Below, piece by piece: positions 13,117 through 25,082 of a DNA stretch of 64,000 nucleotides. Source of the DNA: Schizochytrium sp. TIO01. Lineage: Eukaryota > Sar > Bigyra > Thraustochytrida > Thraustochytriidae. The notes beneath the pieces are model-generated. The model was given only the letters and a program-made list of their open reading frames with translations. It searched no databases and had not been told where the DNA came from. The DNA lies in contig SMSO01000032.1 in the NCBI GenBank assembly GCA_004764695.1, positions 2,134,501 through 2,198,500 on the forward strand. Reading direction: 5' to 3'. Position numbers and translations under genes: made by a program. The first letter of the stretch is position 1, and each line of letters begins with the position of its first letter.

Positions 13117-13452
13117 CCAATGAGTCCACTCCTCTGAATGTTCTCGACTGAGTTTAGGCGCATCGTGCCTCCTTCTCTCATTTGGTGGCGTGAACGTAGC
13201 AGCCTTTGTACTATGACCTAAATTGTTTCGAATGAATTGTCATTAGGGTATTTACCAACAATAGCTCAGGAAATAAGAGCATTTATATATCTAATCGACG
13301 AGCAGGTTAGAGGCGTTGATAATAGAAACAATATTTAAAAAATAAAAACTGAAAATCTTAAAGGAAATATCACAACTTCCACTAAACATGAAACAAATTA
13401 TCTTTATCTCTGAAATGGCGGTCGTAGAGCCTAAGATTAGAGCAAATGTATG
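13117..13452. other. Convergent spacer, SIL1 / PARP
   Basis: 336 bp between two converging stop codons. An A-rich stretch at about 13325-13355 (including AAAATAAAAA) could serve polyadenylation. Nothing else was recognised. Confidence 0.5.
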
Positions 13453-15003
13453 TCAAGCATATTCTGTAAATGTAATCCATTCATCTTCTTCAGTTTCGAC
13501 AATACGGTCGTATTGATAACACGTTGTTTGTGTGAAGCCAGAACTTGCGCCACATGCCTCATAGCCAATACTATCATCACCAAAAACAGTGCCAATTGTT
13601 GAAGAGTCATAGTATGGCGTGAAGTCATCATCTTCATCAATTGGTGCTACATCAACTACTTTAAACTTTGTAGTGTCGATATAGAAACTGGCATTTTGAA
13701 TTGCAGCATTCCGAGCAGCTTTAAGAGCTGTGTCGTGTAGGGTTTCATGATTTCGATGACTCGGGTGGTTTTGAACAGCCAAAAGCATCCCCCCGTCAGA
13801 CATTGTCAAGTAGCTAATGCCATTTGAATATACCATATCCTTTGACATATCTGAATCATATGAGTGAAAATGGATAACATAGAGAGGAAGGACCTGAAAG
13901 TCATTCCCAACAACACAGAAGTCAGCGGCATCATAAACAAGTTCGTTGGACTCCAATCCCTTCAATACGGCGCATACAAAGAGGCGATTTCCAAGGAACT
14001 CGCCATCGTATGAGTCAGCTCTACAGTAACTAATTGAGGTTTCTGGATGCTTGCCGAGATAGATTCCATGCCCATACGCTGCTCCGTTTCGAATTTTTAC
14101 GCCGCGCTTGCCTGGCGGGATTAGGCCAGTGCGAACAATACTAGATGCCGCGGAGGTGGCAGTGCCATGAAACATTACTTCAGGCTCAGCCATCTCAGCT
14201 TTCTTTCCTTTGGTAGGGTCATATCTCGATACAAGTTCGTTTCGATATTTGTCGAATTTGGCGGCAATATCGAGACGCATGATGCATTCGATTTTCATTA
14301 TGGCAATATAACTCGGAAGTCTTCGAAAGAGATCATGAATAGAAATGAAGTCGGATACAAGAGGAAGGTTTGCTTCTTCGATGAGTTGTGTAGAAATGGT
14401 ACCCGCATGATAGACATCAAAGTCTGCATTGGCTGGCATACTTTCCAACTTAAAGCCTTCAGAATCAGGTACGTATATAATGTCATTGTGGATCGTGTCA
14501 TCGGGAAGCTCTTTGTGAAGAAGATCGAGAATTTGTTTGCCCCTTTGCGAGATGAACAAGGCATTACTTTGAGCCATGACTTGTGCATTTTGCTCGATAG
14601 CTGTAAGAATGAATTCACGAGCCATGTCAACGATCTGGAGGATCATTGGCTGACCAAGTTGCGTAGCAGCCAGGTTCAGAGCATCTGTGTACAACTGGTC
14701 CGCTTGAACCTGTTTGAGGTAGCCATGCGCATCCACCTGCATGCTAGGCAAAGAGAATGGATACAGCGGGGGCAGCTCAATATGTAGCATAATTGCATCT
14801 TCACATACTCGTTGAAGCGCATTGCTTTGAACGAGAATATTGAGCTTCCGCAACATCTTAGCGTCAGACCCTAGGACAGCTCCCGTGTTCTCTGCACACA
14901 TTTCCTCGCCTAAAACGGCATCCAGGACTTGCAACTCCATATCCGTGAGTTCCGCCGCCTCCAAAAACTTTGGAAGATCCTCAGGAACTAAGGAACTCGC
15001 CAT
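13453..15003 (-). CDS. RWD domain - PARP catalytic domain protein
   Basis: 516 residues. The N-terminal part (about 15-140) looks like an RWD domain: an acidic helix, beta strands, the signature PPLYPFSLP (78-86) and a closing helix. The C-terminal part (about 270-385) is a poly(ADP-ribose) polymerase fold of the PARP6/8/16 kind, with VMFHGTATSAASSIVRTGL containing His279 and GAAYGHGIYLG containing Tyr315. The third catalytic position aligns with FCVVGN, giving Phe362 where PARP1 has Glu. PARP16 has Tyr there, so mono-ADP-ribosylation or weak activity is inferred rather than polymer synthesis. A tail of about 130 residues is acidic. The ATG at 15003 is the first in frame. The gene is divergent from the RPC31-like gene and convergent with SIL1. 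RWD domains often bind E2 or kinase partners, which suggests a ubiquitin or stress link, but no substrate can be named. Confidence 0.85.
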   Translation of the reverse strand: MASSLVPEDLPKFLEAAELTDMELQVLDAVLGEEMCAENTGAVLGSDAKMLRKLNILVQSNALQRVCEDAIMLHIELPPLYPFSLPSMQVDAHGYLKQVQADQLYTDALNLAATQLGQPMILQIVDMAREFILTAIEQNAQVMAQSNALFISQRGKQILDLLHKELPDDTIHNDIIYVPDSEGFKLESMPANADFDVYHAGTISTQLIEEANLPLVSDFISIHDLFRRLPSYIAIMKIECIMRLDIAAKFDKYRNELVSRYDPTKGKKAEMAEPEVMFHGTATSAASSIVRTGLIPPGKRGVKIRNGAAYGHGIYLGKHPETSISYCRADSYDGEFLGNRLFVCAVLKGLESNELVYDAADFCVVGNDFQVLPLYVIHFHSYDSDMSKDMVYSNGISYLTMSDGGMLLAVQNHPSHRNHETLHDTALKAARNAAIQNASFYIDTTKFKVVDVAPIDEDDDFTPYYDSSTIGTVFGDDSIGYEACGASSGFTQTTCYQYDRIVETEEDEWITFTEYA

Positions 15004-16183
15004 GATTGTGTAAGTTATTAGCCTTGTTTTTCTGTTGAGGCTACAAGTGCAATCGTTTCTTTCCCTTTGCTATGAACCTGTCACTCACTATGCTTGTCGG
15101 CAACTGAAGCCTGTTCAACAAAAGTCCTCATCGCTGTCAAAATCGAGTTTTGCCTGAAACCCACACCTCATCTAAGATCCGGAAAGCGCACAGAAAGAAA
15201 TCATATCGATCCTGAGACGTTCCCCAATCGTTCTGAGAACCTATTGCTGTACTACTACTTACTACACAGGTGCGCGATGTGTTGTCAAAACTGTAGCTTT
15301 TCTAGATACGTCTAAGTTTTCCACGCCCCCCTCGGTGGCGTTGTCCACTTCAACAGGCCGGGTTTGCTTGCCCTTCTGGACTACCAAGGTTCACCGCAAG
15401 CTTGCACTTTGGCTCTGTGAAAACAACTACAGTGTTATCCTTTTGCATAAATTTGAGCCCTCAAAACGTTACCAAGAGGGTCCAAAATCAAGACAGCTCA
15501 CATGATGTGTCCTTCGTTGGCTTCTGTCACGCGCTCACTCACAAAGCCGAGCTTTTCCTCTGTCAGTGGTGTGAACTGATTATTCGTCGAGAGGACTTCT
15601 CTTCAACACACGCAATGCAGTGCATGAGGTCCCAAGCACGACAAGCTCGGAACCTCCGAGGCTTTCAAGTGCCCCCTCCCCGCAAAAAATGCAAACACGT
15701 TGCCGGTCGTGGTATCCACGCCGCTAGATGCATCCTTGCGCTACCTATCCAAGAACAAGAACATGGTTGAGAATTGTCTTTGAGTCTAATTCGCAATTTG
15801 CCCCACTTTGTCCCAATAGGAAATGCAAATTTTGCACATTCAAGAGGCGAATTAATTACCAGGTTGCTAAGAGGGGCTAATAGTACTTGCTAGGTCTTGA
15901 TTCCATTGGTCGCGTTCTTTTTAGCGTTCTATATTGATCTCCGTTTCCAAGGCAGTTGGTTGTTCTGTTCTAGGGTGTTCTATTAGTGTTCCATTTCGTC
16001 GTACCTGGTGGTCACTCATTCCTTCGTTGATTTCCTCAAGACGGCGCCCGCTCATCAAACACATCTCGCGGGTGGCAAGGAGAGCACAAGAACTCTGATA
16101 GCGTGTACCGCACCTCCGTGCGCGTTTCCTCTGCCTACGTGGGTGCTTCTTGGGCTTCTTTCGTGCGCTTTAAAACTAGCTAA
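15004..16183. other. Divergent promoter region, PARP / RPC31-like
   Basis: About 1.2 kb between two start codons. No frame was accepted as a gene. A 122-codon frame at 15402-15770 begins at TTG and is discussed under rejected items. A TTTAAAACT motif lies at 16170-16178, just before the RPC31-like ATG. Confidence 0.5.
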
Positions 16184-17032
16184 ATGAGCGGTCGTGGTCG
16201 CGGAGGTCGCGGTGGAGGTCGTGGCGGTGGCGGGTTTTTAGATGGTATGCAGACGCCTCGACCCCCGTTTGAGCCTCCTGCGACGTACCCAGCTCGCAAG
16301 CGTCGCTGGCGTAGCCAGCATGAAGACTGGCGCCTGAGGTTCCTCTCTCAGGAACAGCGCGACGCCTTCTTGCAAACCCGTGGTGGCGAGGACACCGCTC
16401 AAAACGCGGCAGCGAGTCAAGCTGTCTCGTCGTACTCAGTCGTGGATCCATCCCAAAATGGGAACGGCAGCAGCGAAAATGAGGATCAGCTTCCGTCAGA
16501 GGTAACCAAGATGGTTGCGGACCAATGGGAACGCGTGCACTGGGACGTGGACTTCAAGGAGCGTCTCAAGAGCTCTACAACAAACCTACACGTGCCTAAC
16601 ACCACCAAGGAAGTTGAGACGTGGGATGCTATGATGCATGCCAAGTTCGAGATGGGTTGCACAGATATTGCCACTACGCTTACCAGACCGCTTTCACTGC
16701 TTTACGTGCCGGGCGAGCTGGCACCGGCCTGTGTGCCCAAGACGGATGAGTTTGGCAACCTTATCAGCTTGGCGAAGGCAACTCCGGCGACAAGAGGTCA
16801 CAACCCGAACAAAAGAAAGGCGGTCAATGTGCTCGCAAGGATGGAGGCCAGGGAGGCGAAGGACCCTGGTCCCAAGCCAGAAAGGAAGAACTCAGCAGAC
16901 GAGGAAGCAGAAGGATCCTCTGCAGGCGAAGAAGAGGTCTCTGACGATGGTGACTACGGCCTCCACCATGTGGATGATGATGACGATGACTTTAATGATG
17001 TTGGTGATGATGACGACGAGGCCGCCTTCTGA
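16184..17032 (+). CDS. RNA polymerase III subunit RPC31/RPC7 (POLR3G)-like
   Basis: 282 residues starting at the ATG at 16184, which has a stop just upstream in frame. The organisation fits the RPC31/POLR3G family. It has a glycine/arginine N-terminus (MSGRGRGGRGGG), a proline-containing segment, a central part with WDVDFKERLK and a Pro-Leu-rich stretch, a Lys/Arg/Glu-rich linker, and a long acidic tail of Asp/Glu runs ending DDDDEAAF. The human subunit likewise ends in an acidic stretch and a short aromatic terminus. In that family the protein joins the RPC82-RPC34-RPC31 trimer that helps Pol III initiate at tRNA and 5S genes. Similarity is by architecture and scattered motifs, not by a diagnostic catalytic motif. 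A low-complexity nuclear protein of another kind remains possible. Confidence 0.6.
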   Translation: MSGRGRGGRGGGRGGGGFLDGMQTPRPPFEPPATYPARKRRWRSQHEDWRLRFLSQEQRDAFLQTRGGEDTAQNAAASQAVSSYSVVDPSQNGNGSSENEDQLPSEVTKMVADQWERVHWDVDFKERLKSSTTNLHVPNTTKEVETWDAMMHAKFEMGCTDIATTLTRPLSLLYVPGELAPACVPKTDEFGNLISLAKATPATRGHNPNKRKAVNVLARMEAREAKDPGPKPERKNSADEEAEGSSAGEEEVSDDGDYGLHHVDDDDDDFNDVGDDDDEAAF

Positions 17033-17234
17033 GCAAGCGGAGTGTATGGCTAAATCCTTGATTGTGCATCATTAGCTCTTCTCCATCCTTACTTAATGTG
17101 TGAAGTTAGAGATTGACAGAGAAACAGCGGTCAGATATATCAGAATCCGTTTCTGATGATTTATAATTTGTCGCTGGCTAGTTGATCTCTAGAAGGATTC
17201 AACAATCTGCTCTTCATTTACTCTTGCTAATTGA

Positions 17235-17258
17235 CAGCAGCAGCAGCAGCAGCAGCAG
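17235..17258. repeat. (CAG)8
   Basis: Eight perfect trinucleotide copies lie about 200 bp past the RPC31-like stop, in non-coding sequence. Confidence 0.9.
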
Positions 17259-18045
17259 AGGTGTACCTACGTCTGAACTCATTGTAAGACCAGCTGATGC
17301 GACTCATGCTCATCTGTTGATGCAGCGACTCTTTGGCTTGCGCGTATATTTTCAAGTTCAGAAGTGAAGCATGCTCGAGCCTCGCAATATGGGTTTTGGT
17401 GGTTGGTTGACTGGCAGTTTACGTATGCAGGAAGAATATAATATCTCTCTTGTAATGTTGCTGTATATGCGAATAGACCAGCAAGAAAAGCTCCTTTTGA
17501 GCTTCCCGGTCTCTACCTGTTATACATTAGGGCTAACTTCATTCTCTTGGAGGGATTGAGCGCCCTTGAAACCCAACTTACGGATTTTTTTACTAGACAG
17601 ACATCCGTAGGTGTCTCGACAGACAGGTCTATGACCGAATACTTGAGAGAAGCGACACATGCTGCTCTTCTCAACGAGTTTTATTGAGACAGCCTAACAT
17701 CTCTGTGCTAGTTTCAGTTTGCTTATGCAGAACCGTGAAGCACGGACCCCTTGATTGGCACAGAGAAAATCTGTGGCTGATCTTAATTTAACTCGAGGAG
17801 GGGGTAACTTCCCCCCTCTACCCTCTCATTTCATCAGACCACGGATCAACGATAAACGTAGTTGAGACCCTTGTCTGCTTTGCTGTTTTAAAGGGAAGCC
17901 TCACTAGCTGAAGCCCGGATGCGTGGAGTGAGCTCATTACGTGGTAGTTCTGTGACAAATACAGTGAAGTTTTATCGCATACCCCTCTCGTTATCTTTTC
18001 ACCCTATTTTAATTAAAGCAACAATACCTAAACTTCAAAACTAGA

Positions 18046-18069
18046 TTTTTTTTTAAATTAAAAAAAAAA
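18046..18069. other. T9-AAATT-A10 dyad
   Basis: Nine T followed by AAATT and ten A form a nearly self-complementary AT element, one of a spaced series. Compare 31667-31698, which has the same AAATT core. Confidence 0.8.
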
Positions 18070-19410
18070 GAAACACCTACATGATAGATACCTTTATGTT
18101 TACAGGCAGCCTTTCATAGACAGCTGTACTAGATCTTGTCAATATGAAGACTACTTAATTTCGAGAAGCATCGAGAAAAGGAGTGCACTTCACATAAGCT
18201 TCTCTGTAAAGGTCGATCTGGAGTGAGCCATAGATATAATTCATTTATTGTCTTGCCCGTCTTAAGACTCAGCATTTGCAAAGGCATCGTTGAAATGTAT
18301 GTCTAGGTCTCGGTCGCGCCGTCTTCACGCTTGTCGTTATATCGTTTCTCCCCAAAGCAAAGCAGAAGGCGTGTTGTGCGCCAAGTCCATGAGGAGGCCA
18401 GCCATGGCACGCCTTGGGGGATACTTTTTGCATCTCTTCAACCCAACTACAGATGTTGTCCTCCCTTTGCATTACAACCAAGTCTCCGCGGATCTCCAGA
18501 CAGGGCCAGTCTTTCATGGAGATCCAGCTCGCCAAGCGACCGTTGCGAGAAATCAGCCCCCTCCATCTATTCAGTATCCTTGCCCAAGAATCCAAGAACC
18601 CAAGCAAGATCGTCGCTGTTCTTTCACATCGCTGGCGACCGCACCAACGGCATCACCAACTACAAACTGCGTGCCTCCGAGATCCATCCAACGGCTGCTC
18701 GAACCAAATTGCGCTCCCCCATCGCGGTCTTCTTTCTTGGCTGCCTCAGCCTTTCCCGCAAAAGGAGCGAGAGCTAGCTAGCTAGCGAGCTCATCATCGT
18801 ATCGTTGGTTGCATCTTCTTCTGCAGGACCCTCAATTAAATCCGTTATCCCCTTCATTCATTGCACCTCTCAACGGCCGCTCTCGCAAGCTCGAGATTCT
18901 TGGCGAGATGGGTGGAGGAGACTAGGGTGTCTGTCTGTCCTCTCACGTGCTTTGCGTTCGCTCGTGCCTCAATGAGCAGATCCTGTGCACATGCGCATTG
19001 GCTGGCTCGTCTCCGCCTCCCTGGGGCTCTTTCCGGCAAGCACCTGCCTCGCCTTCTGCAGACAGACCCGCAAGAATCGATCTGTATCCATCATACATCC
19101 ATCCATCTGTCGGTCTGTGCGTGCCTCGGCGGACATGGATCTCGTTCTTCCCCGCCGTTATTCCATCCTCGAGATACATAATGCCTTCGCGAGCGCCGCA
19201 ATCGACGGCTCAAAGAGCGCTCTCATCGCGGTCCAACTGTTGCCCATCGCCGACCAATGAACTCCTCCAATCCGTAACTGACGATCGGCCAAGCAGCAGC
19301 AACATCAGGCTTTCCAAAACTTGGCTTCGCTTTCGAAGTCTTCGCTTTCGAAGTCTTCGCGTTGCTTCGCATCGCGAGATACTGCGTCAACTTCAAATCA
19401 GTCGTCGAGG

Positions 19411-19455
19411 CCAAGCAAGCCAAGCAAGCCAAGCAAGCCAAGCAAGCCAAGCAAG
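19411..19455. repeat. (CCAAGCAAG)5 nonamer array
   Basis: Five perfect 9-bp copies. Just upstream (about 19325-19356) a 15-bp unit containing CTTTCGAAGTC occurs twice in tandem. Confidence 0.9.
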
Positions 19456-20005
19456 CTCCAGTCAGCTCAGTCGGTCAGTCGGTCAGTCCTCGGGCTCGCA
19501 TTTCGCAGCCTTCGCCGCCGTCGCTGCGCGAGCTGGCTGCTGCCGGAGGCGCTCTGCTGCTGCTCGGTTGGCTTCTGCTGCAGCCGCTTCTCGAAGCTGC
19601 AGAAGGGCGAATGCATCCAATCCCAAAGCATTCATTCATTCATTTCTCTCCTCCTCATCCCAATTCGTCCCAGCGCAGGACTCCGCGGAGCAGGAATTAA
19701 CTACTAACCGCCATAATAATAACAACAACAGCAGAGGAGTTTCAAATTCAAAAAGATAACAGACAGACAGACCAAGACCATCGTTCAGTCAAGCTCAAAC
19801 TTGCTTGTTTACTTACCTTATTTTGCAATTCCGCCGCGTCCGTCCTGAACACGCAGAAAAAGCAGTCGAGCGGCCAAACTTACTTTTGCAATTTCGTCGC
19901 TGGTGCTCCAAAACTGATCATTAACGAACGACTCGTTATTATTTTCATACCTATTTATTGTTTTAATCTTGATCTTGTTTTATATATGTATTGTTATTGT
20001 TGTTA

Positions 20006-20039
20006 TTTTTATTTTAAAATAAAATAAAATAAAATAAAA
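20006..20039. repeat. T-rich to (AAAAT)n switch
   Basis: A T-rich run turns into (AAAAT) units within an AT-rich valley spanning about 19925-20110. A second (AAAAT) run is at 20086-20100. Confidence 0.8.
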
Positions 20040-20455
20040 GTATTTAATTTAATTTGTATCTTTTAAAAATAAATCAGAAATAAACAAAATAAAATAAAAT
20101 AGAACAAAAAACGTGTCCTCTCTAAGACTCACTTACCCACCAAGTCAAGCTTTGGTAGTCCTACTATAACTAACTAACTAACTAACTACCTATGCGACCT
20201 TTAACAGTCCCAGTCGTTAGTACGTAATTTGGCAATTGCGCAGCATTTGGGAAGATACGCGAAGAAGCCTCATATTCTCGCTAACCCTTCCAGGAAAGCG
20301 ACGGGAGATGGAACTGAGCACAATGTACTGCATTTCGAGAGCAGGGCTGCAATAAGAAGTGCGTGGACGCGGATCTGCTCGATGTCTGCGTCCTGGACTC
20401 TCGAAGAAGACGCCGCCAAGGGTTCCTCCGCTCAGCGGGGCTTTTCCCTTTCATC

Positions 20456-20610
20456 GCATTGCATTACATTGCATTACATTGCATTGCATTGCATTGCATT
20501 GCATTGCATTACATTGCATTGCATTACATTGCATTGCATTGCATTACATTGCATTGCATTACATTGCATTACATAGCATTGCATTGCATTGTATTACACT
20601 GCATTGCATT
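20456..20610. repeat. (GCATT/ACATT)31 pentamer array
   Basis: 31 consecutive 5-bp units. Most differ only at the first base (G or A), with a few degenerate units near the right end. Related pentamers recur at 25083-25160 and, in reverse orientation, near 24410-24450. Confidence 0.9.
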
Positions 20611-20807
20611 ATATCAATTGCATCGCATTGCATCTAAGGCTTCATTCAAGGCGCGCTCAAGAAGCACCGCGTTCGATCTCTGTGCCTTGGAACTCTAGCC
20701 TTTGTCAGCTCTGCAGTTTCCATCCCATCTCTGCGGCTGAAGAGTGCTGAGCGTTGGGGCAACAATCATTATCGCATCGTCTGAGCTGAGAGGTCTTTCT
20801 GACTTCC

Positions 20808-20956
20808 TTCCTTCCTTGCTTCCTTCCTTCGTTCTTCCTTCGTTCGTTCGTTCTCCCCATTTCTTGCTCGAAACTCGGCGACCCGGCAGCAGACACGCAC
20901 GCACGCACACGCACACGCACAGGGCTGAGCGTGCATACGCGCTCGCTCGCTCGCTC
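20808..20956. repeat. Cluster of CTTC, CGTT, ACGC and CGCT tetranucleotide arrays
   Basis: Short tetranucleotide arrays follow one another: CTTC with GTTC variants, then ACGC/ACAC near 20894-20922, then CGCT near 20939-20956. Confidence 0.8.
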
Positions 20957-21912
20957 ACTATCGTCGATCCCTTCGAAGGCTGCAGGTGCGCTTGGCAACG
21001 GAATCAGCAGCATCGTCGCTCTCTGTCTCTTTCTCTGTGTCTCTGAGCGTCTCTGCTCCGCCTTTCTTTCTCTCTTTCTTTCCCAGCGCCCTTCATCATT
21101 CACTTCTTTCTTCATTCCAATGGCACGGACCGATCGTTGGAGGGTTGCGACAATCGAAAGACAGCCAGTTGGATAGTTCGACTGCTAGAAGTCACCTACC
21201 GGGACCTAGCACCCGTATCTGGAAGGCGGGTCTTTCAAGGGGGTCTTTCACGTGCGCAGAGTCGGAGAATAGGTGGCACTGGGGTCGTAGCGACTCTATG
21301 TACAGTCTTAGAGGGAGCGGAGAGTAGTCTGCTAGAGGTTTGCCCGAGAGTAAGCGAATAGGCGGGGCTGTGGGGGTACCCGCTGGTTTGCAAACAAAGA
21401 AACAAAGAAACAAAGAAGTTAGGTTGAGAAACAACATATATGTACCACGATGGCAAGGAGTCTTCTGTCTTTTGAGGGGAAGGAAGGAAGGAAGGAAGAA
21501 AGTCCTCGCGTCTTGCTTGATCTTGGTTGTCAACTAAAGCAGCTGCCTTTTAGGAGAACATTCGTTGGTGAACCGCTAAAAAGAGGCGGCTTCTTTGCTA
21601 TGTTGAGACTCGAAAGCGCGATACGTTCGACAATCCTGTGTTTGTACTGGACTCAAAATCCTTGTTTTGCTTGTTCTGCTCCATCTTTTGAGTTTCTTGA
21701 TATCGATTTTTAAATAAATAAAAAGCCAAAATTGAAAAATGCTTTGCACTTCCCAACTCCAACTCTGCTCTTACTCCCTTCGTTATCACTACAACAACAG
21801 ACAATGTAGTACCGAGAGTAAGTAGACGTTGTTCCATGAAAAGCTAAAACAGAGCAAAGAGTGAATAAATTTACAAGCTCAATCAAAGTACTTTCTTCAA
21901 AATTGAAATTAT

Positions 21913-21952
21913 AACTAAATAACTAAATAACTAAATAACTAAATAAATAAAT
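21913..21952. repeat. (AACTAAAT)5 octamer array
   Basis: Five perfect copies followed by a short (AAAT) run. Confidence 0.9.
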
Positions 21953-22116
21953 AAAAGAAGTAATAAAAGAAGTGAAATGAAACTTGAATCCATAATCATA
22001 CCAAAACTCCACAAGAGAAGAAGCGAAATGAATAAAGCACTCGTGGGAAAACTATTATGGCAAGCAAGATGATGAAGCAATCAATTAATTCAAGCGCAGA
22101 CAGAAGAAAGGACAGA

Positions 22117-22164
22117 AGTGAGTGAGTGAGTGAGTGAGTGAGTGAGTGAGTGAGTGAGTGAGTG
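22117..22164. repeat. (AGTG)12
   Basis: Twelve perfect tetranucleotide units. Confidence 0.95.
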
Positions 22165-22993
22165 AGAGATACACAGCGTACGCGTAGCTCATTCGCCCCT
22201 AGTCACTAGGACGTCAACTTCTTTTTCAAAGAAAGCGGCTTGCTTCTATTGCTGAAGTGTAGCTCCCGTCCAATTTTGCACTGCTCGAGACTCTGCCTGA
22301 GATCCTCAGCGTGAATCAATGCAATGCAATTCATTCACTCTCCCTTGCCATGGTCCAACTTTCCAGGGAAACAGAGCATGCCTCGAAAGCATCGGGCTCT
22401 CGCCAATCAGTTCGTTCAACGCAGCCGCGGGAGACCAGCCAGCCAGGCCTCCATTCCAACCAAGTCGCCAACTTAAATAACAGTCAGACAGACAGACAGA
22501 CTGTCTGACAGAGAGACTTGAACTTGCGAAGGCTTTCTTCGCAAAGCTAGCTCAGATCGCGAAGACGAAGACGGACCAACTTATGACGTAGGTCGCGGGG
22601 GTACCCCTGGGTCTCTAGCAATGGCAGTATCTTGTTATCCCCCCTTCTACCATGGCCTCGCAGTGCCATCAACGCACCGCCAATAATACAGGAACCGCGT
22701 CTTCGGGCTCCAATAAAGCATTCATTTTCATTCATTCACTCACTCATTCATCCATACTCGAGCCCGAAACCTCAAGATTGGTCGATCGATCGACCTATCT
22801 TCGAATCGAATCGTTCGTTCATCGAGGAGATCTCATCGCATTAGGCCCATGCGTGAGCGAAAGTATGGGCCTCCACGGAAACGCTACAGGCAGAAGGCGA
22901 GTATTGGAGCGCGCGCGGGGACTTTGGCAGCAGCGCCAGAGAGCTCGAAGGAAGGTTAGCTCTCCATCTGTGCATGTACTCTGCGAGATAGAC

Positions 22994-23119
<126 letters not shown>

Positions 23120-23239
23120 ACAGATAAACAGGTTCACTCGCACTTACGAAAAAGCACAAGAACTTTTAAAGACTTTACAAGCGCAACTAGCCATATCGCT
23201 ACAGCTAGCTAGGCTAGCTAGGCAAAAGAAGAGAGGACA

Positions 23240-23353
23240 AAGAGAAAAGAAAGAAAGAAATAAAAGAGCAAAGAAAGAAAGAAATAAAAGAGAAAATAAA
23301 GAAAGAAAGAAAGAAAGAAAGAAAAGAAAGAAAGAAAGAAAGAAAAGAAGAAA

Positions 23354-23389
<36 letters not shown>

Positions 23390-23390
23390 C
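23240..23390. repeat. Compound (GAAA)n purine array
   Basis: About 150 bp of AAAG units interrupted by AATAAAAGAG spacers. The last 45 bp are nearly perfect AAAG. One strand is entirely purine over long runs. Confidence 0.9.
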
Positions 23391-23585
23391 GGTCCGATTG
23401 CTCTCGTAACTAAGAGCTGCAGTGCTCTTTTCGAGCCTGCCAGCTTAGGTTTCCCCAGCCGGCGCAGAGCTTTCAGGCCTTGGCTGCTCATGCTCAGGCG
23501 CACTCCAAGAAGGCGAGGACCTGGAGACCTGAGGAGCTCCCGCCCCGCTCGAAGGAGTAGCTACGTGGATGCATCCATCCATGAG

Positions 23586-23609
23586 GCATGCATGCATGCA
23601 TGCATGCAT
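23586..23609. repeat. (GCAT)6
   Basis: Six self-complementary GCAT units, capable of hairpin formation on either strand. Confidence 0.9.
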
Positions 23610-25082
23610 GATAAACAAACCAACAAACAAAGAACGAGAGAGAGAGAGTGTACTTGATCATGCGCTACGAGTCGGCTAAGGCTTTGCCTGCCTCGCACGA
23701 AGAGAGGAAATAAAGAGAAGAATTGGAATTGATCTTTGAGGGAGGAAAAAGGAACCGTCGCAGAACTGGGAATGCCGGAATAAACTTGAACAGGCGGCAA
23801 AGAAATCGATCAAGAAGAGAAGAGAGAGCATGGAAAGAAAGGGCACACGCCGCTACTACGCTCCTCGAGGAAACGGTGGGAGGGGACGGGTAGAAAGCTG
23901 TCTCTTCTGCTTCTTCTCTTTAGCTGCTGCAGGGCCGCCCACTTCGACCTTTTGCTTTCTTTCGCCACGAGGTTTGTTTTCCTTCTCATGGTCTGTTTGT
24001 TTGTTTGTCTGTTTGTTTGCCATGTCTTATCATGCAAACGGTCTCAGTTCTCTCGCATTCTACTTTTTCTTTGCTCTTCAATCTTCTATGTCATGTTCAA
24101 TGCTCAATATTGTTTATTTAATTAATTGAAATTAAGAAATTAATTAACATCAAAAAACAAATTATTTATACATATACATAGCGATTCTCCGTGGAATTCG
24201 CAAGAATTCGCAAGAACCCGGAGTTCTCGCCGCTTCCCTCCTCGAGCCGACCTCCTCGCGAGGAAATGTAAAGGCGCTCTGCGAGGAGCGACGTGGGAGC
24301 AAGCAAGGGACGTGGAACCTGGAGCTACGCGCCCATCAACGTCAGCTTGGCTGGGGAGCTTTCTTCGCTCAATGCGCAAATGTGATGATGCATTGGAATC
24401 CGATGTGGTGCAAATAAAGCAATGTAATGCAAAGCAATGTAATGCAATGAATGCTTTGATCTAGTTAAAAAAAATGAAAACTAGAAAGTATACAGATTTG
24501 TATATAGCATTCATCATAATTCCTTCTCACTTGAAACTCATCTTTTTCAAGTTTGTGCATACTACAGCCATTTGGAGAACTTGGAGTCCAGTCAAGCAGC
24601 TCGATAAGTATTTATAGGAGGCACCTTGAGGCAGACCTCTTCGCGGCTGCGTTTCTGAGGGTTTGGGCATCGCCACACGAGACACCGTGTGCGCTTGTAA
24701 TTCTCCATATTCATTATAATAACCTTTGCTCTTTAATTTCTGCGTAAAAGCCACGTACGTACTCCTAGTAGAGAGTTCGAAAGAAGCAGGGTGTGTCTCC
24801 TATGTTTTGCCTTCACAAAATATAAATAGTACACATCTCAATCATGGCACTGAGGCCGCGGCAAAGGAGCACCTCGGGCTCCTACATTATGGCCACGCGC
24901 GGAGAAAGCAGACCAGGTCCACGGTTCTAGCTCCTCCATACACTCACTACGTATACCTACTTGACGGGAAGCGGTGCTTCTCCAGTGTTTCCACACAGCT
25001 TTGCAGAAGAAGAGGCCTCGCTGCTTTTATAATAGGAAGCTCAGGTTGGCTGCTGCTATTTCCATCAAATGCAATTGTTTCT

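Noticed and set aside
14167-14787. 206-codon plus-strand frame
   Set aside because: It lies antisense inside the RWD-PARP gene and has no motif.
15402-15770. 122-codon frame with a C-x2-C-x13-H-x4-C pattern
   Set aside because: It begins at TTG rather than ATG, lies in the PARP/RPC31 promoter region, and the zinc-like spacing is not that of a known finger. It could be chance or an exon remnant.
18290-19759. Several overlapping long frames in all three plus-strand phases
   Set aside because: Three phases open together over GC-moderate sequence low in stop codons. Ser/Arg/Pro-rich products with no domains indicate non-coding DNA.
20456-20636. Possible CRISPR-like or coding repeat from the ORF-rich GCATT array
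   Set aside because: The 5-bp tandem units have no spacers. Open frames arise because GCATT/ACATT lacks stop codons in any phase.
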